Shown here in pieces: positions 16,201-20,937 of a DNA stretch of 20,937 bases. Position 1 is the stretch's first letter, and each line of letters begins with the position of its first letter. The notes beneath the pieces were generated by a model. The model searched no databases. It was not told the origin of the DNA and saw only the letters and a list, made by a program, of their open reading frames with translations. Origin of the DNA: Rickettsiales bacterium (GTDB lineage Bacteria > Pseudomonadota > Alphaproteobacteria > Rickettsiales > UBA1997); assembly GCA_031269065.1 (NCBI GenBank), contig JAIRWJ010000030.1, positions 1 through 20,937 of the forward strand, in the 5' to 3' direction. The position numbers and the translations under genes were made by a program.

Positions 16201-17118
16201 ATGAAATACTGTGAAAGTTATGCTGATCTGATTGCCCACACTCCGCTGGTCAGACTGGGTAATATGGACTTTCCTGGCACTGTGAATGTGTTTGCTAAGA
16301 TGGAATTACTGAACCCAACCGGAAGCTCTAAAGATAGGATGGCTAGAGCTATGATCGAAGCAGCCGAGAAAGAAGGCAAACTTAGTAGAGATAGTATAAT
16401 AGTTGAAGCTAGCTCAGGAAATGCCGGCATAAGTATTGCCTTTGTATCCATTAGCAGGGGCTATCATACCATAATTGTTCTGCCAACGAAATTTTCTCAG
16501 GAAAAACACAATCTTCTGAGAGCTCTGGGTGCCGAAATAGTGAACACTCCAAAGGAAAATGGTATGAAGGGGGCCTTTGATATGGTCAGGAAGCTTTTGG
16601 AAAAACACAAGAATGCAGTTTGCCTCGACCAATTTTCTAACATTGCAAATTCCAGAGTTCATTTTGAGACGACAGGACCAGAAATATACAACGCACTGGA
16701 CGGCCAGATAGACTATTTTGTCAGTGGTGCTGGCACGGGCGGGACAATTAGTGGAGTTATGGGCTATATGAAAACAAAGAATAAAAATATTAAAGGCGTT
16801 CTGGCCGATCCGGTGGGCTCTACAATGGGAGGCGGCACTGAAAATCACTATCTGATCGAGGGTATAGGAAATAGCTTTATGCCAAAAATAATGGATATGA
16901 CTCTGGTCGATGAGGTGTTTAAGGTCAGTGATGCCGAAGCTTTTAGCGAGTCGAAGCAGTTGGCCTTGAAGGAAGGGATACTGGCAGGATCATCTTCCGG
17001 TGCAGTTCTTGCAGCCGCTAGAAAATTGTCAAAACAAATAGACAGGGGTAACATTGTTGTGGTTCTGGCAGATAGAGGGGATAGATATTTCAGTAAGAAT
17101 CTATATACCCAGAGCTGA
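16201..17118 (+). CDS. Cysteine synthase/CBS-family PLP enzyme
   Basis: This 305-residue fold-type II PLP enzyme has the Lys that forms the Schiff base in GSSKDR (K44), ASSGNAG (70-76) in place of the usual TSGNTG that holds the substrate carboxylate, and GAGTGGT (176-182) for the PLP phosphate. A serine-rich GSSSGA (263-268) is near the PLP ring nitrogen, and DRGDRYFS is near the C-terminus. The family makes cysteine from O-acetylserine and sulfide, or related beta-replacements. CysK, CysM and CBS-like types cannot be separated with confidence, so I give no symbol. GGGAG about 9-10 nt upstream of the ATG supports the start. The gene has its own promoter and a long leader. The changed substrate-loop residue (Ala for Thr) may alter specificity. 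The stop is TGA. Confidence 0.88.
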   Translation: MKYCESYADLIAHTPLVRLGNMDFPGTVNVFAKMELLNPTGSSKDRMARAMIEAAEKEGKLSRDSIIVEASSGNAGISIAFVSISRGYHTIIVLPTKFSQEKHNLLRALGAEIVNTPKENGMKGAFDMVRKLLEKHKNAVCLDQFSNIANSRVHFETTGPEIYNALDGQIDYFVSGAGTGGTISGVMGYMKTKNKNIKGVLADPVGSTMGGGTENHYLIEGIGNSFMPKIMDMTLVDEVFKVSDAEAFSESKQLALKEGILAGSSSGAVLAAARKLSKQIDRGNIVVVLADRGDRYFSKNLYTQS

Positions 17119-17249
17119 AATCTACTATTGGGATCATGGCCCCCTATTCCTGTTAACATTATCAAAATGTCCCGAATTTTTGCCAATAATGTTTCTAGGA
17201 TTTTGAAATAAATGTGGATGGGTGGTATTAGAAAAATTTTGCAGAAAAG

Positions 17250-17278
17250 TTGACATAATATTGCATATAGTGTATACT
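17250..17278 (+). promoter_or_regulatory. Near-consensus promoter of the large MORN gene
   Basis: TTGACA (17250-17255), a 17-bp spacer and TATACT (17273-17278) give a near-consensus sigma70 promoter. Its -35 flank TTGACATAAT equals that of the first MORN-like gene, and both have AGTG before TA-rich -10 boxes. The leader would be about 20 nt. Confidence 0.72.
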
Positions 17279-17307
17279 GAAGTCGATTAATAACTCTTCA
17301 TTTAGTT

Positions 17308-19614
17308 GTGTCTAATAATAAGTTTTTGATTGCACTACTGATTTCACTTGTCGAAACGCTCTCGCTGGCTCCTTGTGTTCGCGCAAAAGAGCTATTATTG
17401 GAGGAGATTCAAAATTATGTAGATAGGCCGATTATTCAGCCGGAGAGCTTTATAGACAGTAAGCCAGAGAATTCCGGCAGAGGAAACGATGCTAGGGAAT
17501 ATTATTTTGGCCATCCCAGCAACAGTAAACCTGTGGGCAAAAATTGTTGGCAACACAATTGGGACAACAAAAAGCAGCTGACTATTGTTAATTGCATCGC
17601 AGACAACGGTACCGTCTGTGAAAGAGTAACCTACGGAGGTGGTTTATTTAGCCCAAGTGAAATTACATCAAGTAGGTGTAAAACTGTGGATTCGAGCGAA
17701 TATGATGGTGAATTTTACGAAAATACCGGGTCTTTTGAGGTGTTGCTAGACAGTTTTATTAGTCATTTCACTTTATCTTCGCCCTATACAAAAATAAGTG
17801 TGCCAGACGGTAGAGGAGTCATGAAGTTTCCAAATGGGGATATATATGATGGCGAATTCATGAATGGACTAATGCATGGAAATGGAAAATACACATCCGC
17901 TAAAGACAACCGTGTGTACAATGGCGAATGGTGGGGTGGAGAAAAAAATGGAAAAGGGGAGATAACTGAAGAAGGAACCGGTATGCGGACTAATGGAGAT
18001 TGGAAATATGGTGCTATAGTAAATGGAAACGGAGCGAAGGTCGAGATACTGGGCGAACTAGTCAAAACATGCGAGACAAAAATTGTAAATTATACGGAAA
18101 GAGTGGATGGGAAGTGTGATTATGTGTCTTCATCCAGTGAGAAAGCTGTCAAATCTTCACAAGTAGAGTGGAAAAATAATTTTAAAGAAAAAATTGAGCA
18201 CTTTTCCTCTGATGGATTCCTTGTTCCAGTACTTCGTTCAAGGGAATTGCTTGGAGAAAACGGAGAGCCTGAGAGTAAAACTACCTGGAGAATAGTCTAT
18301 TCAAAGAGCTACTACAAAACAATTGGAAAGATATCCAGGCGAATGAAACTAGCGCTCTGCCCACGCCTTTTTGATAGAGCCACCGGAGATAGGTATGAGA
18401 AGTGTTTCGGGATAACTCCAGAAGGCAAAATAGAAAGCGTTTATGTGGAAGACGAGATTATAAAGTTGAAGGAAAGTGGGCTCAGAAGAGCCGAGCTCTA
18501 TGCCGATGAGTATGATGAAAAATTTGTCCACAAATCTGTTTACTTTCCGGACGTGGGAGAGAAAAAGAAAATTTCTATAGGTGGTCTGCAACTAGGTCCT
18601 CTAGTCGTGAAATATGATAGAATAAATAAATGGCTCAGCGGTGGGACTCATGAAAAACTCGAAGGCCTTGAGAAGAAAATGGGTGTCCAGTTTGATACAA
18701 TGAAGTTGTACTCCAACATAATACTCGGAGATGGGCTGTTGGCAGATCCGATAAAGGGATTTGCGGATGCTTCTACATCGCTGCTAAATCTTGTGGTTCT
18801 GGCAAATGCAAGTAGCATTGACTCTCTGAAGAAGATTAGATTTCAAATAACAAATGAGGGTCACCCCTATGGAGGAATTGCTTCTCTTTTAGATTCTCTT
18901 GGGATCAATGACGATAATCTGTACAAAATAGAAGAAAAATACATCGTTGCGGGTCTCATGTCAAAAGGAGGTGATGCTAGTACTCTGAGTCTGGTCGTTA
19001 ATTTGGAGGGCATCAGAGATCTTCTGATGGAAGAGAAGAGAAAAATAGGAGATTTCGCTATAGAACATGATGGGAAGATTAAACTAGTCGATAAATTTAT
19101 TGATAGAAAACTCTTCTATGCCTACGATTGGTCTATGATTCTGGCCAATGACCGGGCCTATAGAGGTCTGGCAACCAGAGATGAAGAACCTAATGATATT
19201 GGAGATAAGTCCTACTCCCTGGACGAGGCCTCTTTTGGTAGGATTGGAGCTCATATTGTGAGGGAATCTGCCTATATGATCTACCGCGGGCATAAAACTT
19301 TTAAAAATTGGTTGCCTAATAGTGCATTCATTCTGGCTGTTGTGGAGAATGAGAAGGAGAATAAGGATGGTCTAGCCGAATCTCTGTTCAGCAATAATGC
19401 CGAAGTCATAAAAGATATTGAAGAAGTGCTGGAGAAAAAAACAAAAGGAAAGACGAGGAGACTGGTATCCGATGTTATTAATACAACTAAAGTTAAAATG
19501 TTTGTAGCCAAAGAGGAAAATACTAGCGAGGGAGAAAACAATGGATATATCAGGGAAGAGGATATCATTGATTTGATTTTTGATCGAAGCATGAGGAAGC
19601 AAGACTTAAAGTGA
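17308..19614 (+). CDS. Large secreted MORN-repeat protein
   Basis: This 768-residue protein is of unknown function. It begins MSNNK and has a signal peptide to about residue 26 (cleavage near VRA-KE). Four cysteines (C80, C96, C104, C124) lie in the mature N-terminus. MORN repeats follow at YDGEFMNGLMHGNGKY (180-195) and YNGEWWGGEKNGKGEI (204-219), with a weaker one at YDGEF (132-136). The remaining 500 residues are charged and predicted soluble; no known domain was recognised. The GTG start is chosen because it gives the same N-terminus and 13-nt start sequence as its two paralogues. There is no Shine-Dalgarno. The family likeness is to the N-terminus and MORN part only. MORN proteins are common in eukaryotes and host-associated bacteria, so a host-facing role is possible but not shown. 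The stop is TGA. Confidence 0.87.
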   Translation: MSNNKFLIALLISLVETLSLAPCVRAKELLLEEIQNYVDRPIIQPESFIDSKPENSGRGNDAREYYFGHPSNSKPVGKNCWQHNWDNKKQLTIVNCIADNGTVCERVTYGGGLFSPSEITSSRCKTVDSSEYDGEFYENTGSFEVLLDSFISHFTLSSPYTKISVPDGRGVMKFPNGDIYDGEFMNGLMHGNGKYTSAKDNRVYNGEWWGGEKNGKGEITEEGTGMRTNGDWKYGAIVNGNGAKVEILGELVKTCETKIVNYTERVDGKCDYVSSSSEKAVKSSQVEWKNNFKEKIEHFSSDGFLVPVLRSRELLGENGEPESKTTWRIVYSKSYYKTIGKISRRMKLALCPRLFDRATGDRYEKCFGITPEGKIESVYVEDEIIKLKESGLRRAELYADEYDEKFVHKSVYFPDVGEKKKISIGGLQLGPLVVKYDRINKWLSGGTHEKLEGLEKKMGVQFDTMKLYSNIILGDGLLADPIKGFADASTSLLNLVVLANASSIDSLKKIRFQITNEGHPYGGIASLLDSLGINDDNLYKIEEKYIVAGLMSKGGDASTLSLVVNLEGIRDLLMEEKRKIGDFAIEHDGKIKLVDKFIDRKLFYAYDWSMILANDRAYRGLATRDEEPNDIGDKSYSLDEASFGRIGAHIVRESAYMIYRGHKTFKNWLPNSAFILAVVENEKENKDGLAESLFSNNAEVIKDIEEVLEKKTKGKTRRLVSDVINTTKVKMFVAKEENTSEGENNGYIREEDIIDLIFDRSMRKQDLK

Positions 19615-19685
19615 AGGCATTAAAATAAAAGTCCAGGAAACCAGATAGATCAGACCCGAGAAAGAAAGAGTGAAAAAATAACAGC

Positions 19686-19704
19686 TCCCAGGCATCAACT
19701 GGGA
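19686..19704 (+). terminator. Possible terminator hairpin after the large MORN gene
   Basis: TCCCAG (19686-19691) and CTGGGA (19699-19704) form a GC-rich 6-bp stem with a 7-nt loop, about 70 nt after the stop. A T-rich stretch begins 12 nt later, rather than directly, so intrinsic termination is uncertain. Confidence 0.3.
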
Positions 19705-20052
19705 CGTGGCCTATGATTTTATTTTATCCATGGTGGCGAACAAATACGAAAAGTTCTGAACTCCAGTTCAGCGAAAAAACCAAAATAAACACTAATGGTG
19801 ACGATATTGAGACTAAAAAACGTTAATCACATATTTACAGAGCTATGTTGTCCCACAAAATTCGTCAGGATTACTTTCTATTTTTAGTAAAATAAACCTA
19901 TAACAATCTTTGTTGTATATTTCTCTCTACTAGACATCCTGCAAATATTCTATCAACAACCTCAATTATAGACTCCAGCGTTATCAAATTAAACCCAAGT
20001 CTAAATCTCCTTCTTCGGCATCCGCGAAGAATATCGCCACAAATAAAAAACG

Positions 20053-20081
20053 TTGACAAGGTTCCCAAAAGGTATAACATA
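20053..20081 (+). promoter_or_regulatory. Likely promoter of the third MORN gene
   Basis: A perfect TTGACA (20053-20058) lies 59 nt before the ATG, the same placement as at the other two MORN genes (67 and 58 nt). At 17 bp spacing the -10 is AACATA (20076-20081), a weak match; TATAAC is present at a short 14-bp spacing. The promoter is therefore less certain and may need an activator. Confidence 0.4.
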
Positions 20082-20111
20082 TAGGTTATATATTCACATT
20101 ATAGTTAAAAA

Positions 20112-20937
20112 ATGTCTAATAATAAATTAAAGGGAATTTTTCTATCTTGTCTAATTTTAGTGTTTACACCCCAGGCCAGATCAAAGGGATATTTGGGTAT
20201 AGCCAGTGTGAGTAGAGGTGCCAATAGTACCAATATTACATTCTTCGACAACAGACCATCCCGCGAAATAGTCCGGGGCAAGACCGCATCATTCGGCGTG
20301 TCTACGCTGCGCTCTGCTGGAGATTTTCTGGGTCTTTTCTATTCTGCCTTCTCTGGTAAACCTGTAACAGTAAACTACAGCGAACCGGGTGTTGGCGATG
20401 GGGTGTTCTACTATGATTTACCCACTAGCGAAAGGGTCAGTTTGGCTATGGTAGCTATGGGATTTGTTGGTGCTGTGGCGGGATTCGTACTTAATACAAT
20501 GAGATTGGACATACCTATGGTCGTGACGGGGTTAGCTGGGTTCATATATTCTGCATATAAATTGTGCACAGAAGCAGAACAGAGAATCGATATTCGATCA
20601 GATGGGATTACAAGGTTTAGGCATTTTAAATCTAAACTAGGGGAAAAAGGACTGGAAGAAGGAACAATTTTGTGGCCAAATGGAATTGGCTACGAAGGAC
20701 TATTTGAAAATAACAGAATAAAAAACAATCCAAACGGGAAGCTGATTCTTTTTCCAGAGGAAGATAGGTATACTGTGGAATTCTCCAAGACTGAAATTTC
20801 AGGAAAAGAAAATGAGAGGCACACTTTCACCAACGCACATTACTTTAACAACATTAGCTACAACGGAGTGAATAAATTACTTAGATTTGCCGATGGAGAT
20901 GTCTTCAGAGGGATTCCCTACGGAAATGCCGAAGGAA
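20112..20937 (+). CDS. Secreted MORN-like protein, paralogue C (3' end beyond window)
   Basis: This gene is open to the window end: 275 codons, no stop. It begins MSNNK, has a signal peptide (cleavage near ARS-KG) and two hydrophobic segments like those of the gene at 265. The shared blocks are YSEPG, GDGVFY, WPNGIGYEG, LILFPEED and FADGDVFRG. A 23-nt stretch is identical in DNA (20673-20695 here, 949-971 there). It therefore looks like a true paralogue, with similarity along its full visible length. There is no Shine-Dalgarno, and the ATG is supported by the family start sequence. The function is unknown. The truncation is caused by the window edge, not by a mutation. Confidence 0.85.
   Translation, partial: MSNNKLKGIFLSCLILVFTPQARSKGYLGIASVSRGANSTNITFFDNRPSREIVRGKTASFGVSTLRSAGDFLGLFYSAFSGKPVTVNYSEPGVGDGVFYYDLPTSERVSLAMVAMGFVGAVAGFVLNTMRLDIPMVVTGLAGFIYSAYKLCTEAEQRIDIRSDGITRFRHFKSKLGEKGLEEGTILWPNGIGYEGLFENNRIKNNPNGKLILFPEEDRYTVEFSKTEISGKENERHTFTNAHYFNNISYNGVNKLLRFADGDVFRGIPYGNAEG

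Larger units (their letters stand above)
19615..20111. other. 497-bp non-coding region between MORN genes
   Basis: I find no gene here. It contains a 6-bp hairpin TCCCAG/CTGGGA (19686-19704) with a 7-nt loop, followed by T-rich DNA from 19716, and a second stem CTGAAC/GTTCAG (19756-19771) with a 4-nt loop. The first may terminate the upstream gene. The only open frame, on the minus strand at 19898-20080, has no ribosome site and overlaps the downstream promoter. Confidence 0.55.

Noticed and set aside
19898..20080. 60-codon minus-strand frame with an Arg-rich stretch, possibly a helix-turn-helix remnant
   Set aside because: There is no ribosome site, it overlaps the promoter of the MORN gene at 20112, and the helix-turn-helix likeness is too faint to support.

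Overview
The window looks like chromosomal DNA from an alphaproteobacterium, plausibly a host-associated, Rickettsiales- or Holosporales-like one. The evidence is the character of its DnaG, RpoD and FtsB-like proteins, a tRNA-Arg(UCU) with encoded CCA, AT-rich intergenic DNA, strong use of AGA/AGG for arginine, and several secreted MORN-type proteins. The lineage is an inference from protein character; no rRNA gene is present to settle it.

Layout, left to right. (1) 198-1485: a secreted, membrane-spanning MORN-like protein with a near-consensus promoter. (2) 1592-3679: a single-chain ADP-forming acyl/acetyl-CoA ligase. (3) 3796-7306, minus strand: a TPP-dependent acetolactate-synthase-like enzyme whose 3' end overlaps the start of an MsbA-like ABC exporter. 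(4) 7553-8683: a divergently transcribed radical SAM protein with a Cys-rich, SPASM-like C-terminus. (5) 8755-8870, minus: tRNA-Arg(UCU) and its promoter. (6) 9068-13984: a compact housekeeping run of SPOR protein, FtsB-like protein, DnaG primase and RpoD. The first three genes abut as TAGATG with no spacer, and RpoD follows after 54 bp with a strong Shine-Dalgarno. (7) 14194-14799: a membrane-anchored flavodoxin. (8) 14827-15765, minus: an adenosine-deaminase-superfamily protein with an altered active-site motif. (9) 16201-17118: a cysteine synthase/CBS-family PLP enzyme behind a roughly 100-nt leader. (10) 17308-19614 and 20112-end: two more secreted MORN proteins. The last runs off the window and is a close paralogue of the first.

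The most unusual system is the MORN family. Three genes spread over 20 kb share the N-terminus MSNNK, an identical 13-nt sequence across the start codon (TGTCTAATAATAA), no Shine-Dalgarno, and a TTGACA element 58-67 nt upstream of the start; for two of them the promoter is near-consensus. This suggests a co-regulated secreted family, possibly host-directed, with its own mode of translation initiation. The TPP enzyme/ABC exporter pair next to a SPASM-like radical SAM enzyme is a second candidate for an uncharacterised pathway. No mobile element, CRISPR array or rRNA gene was seen.
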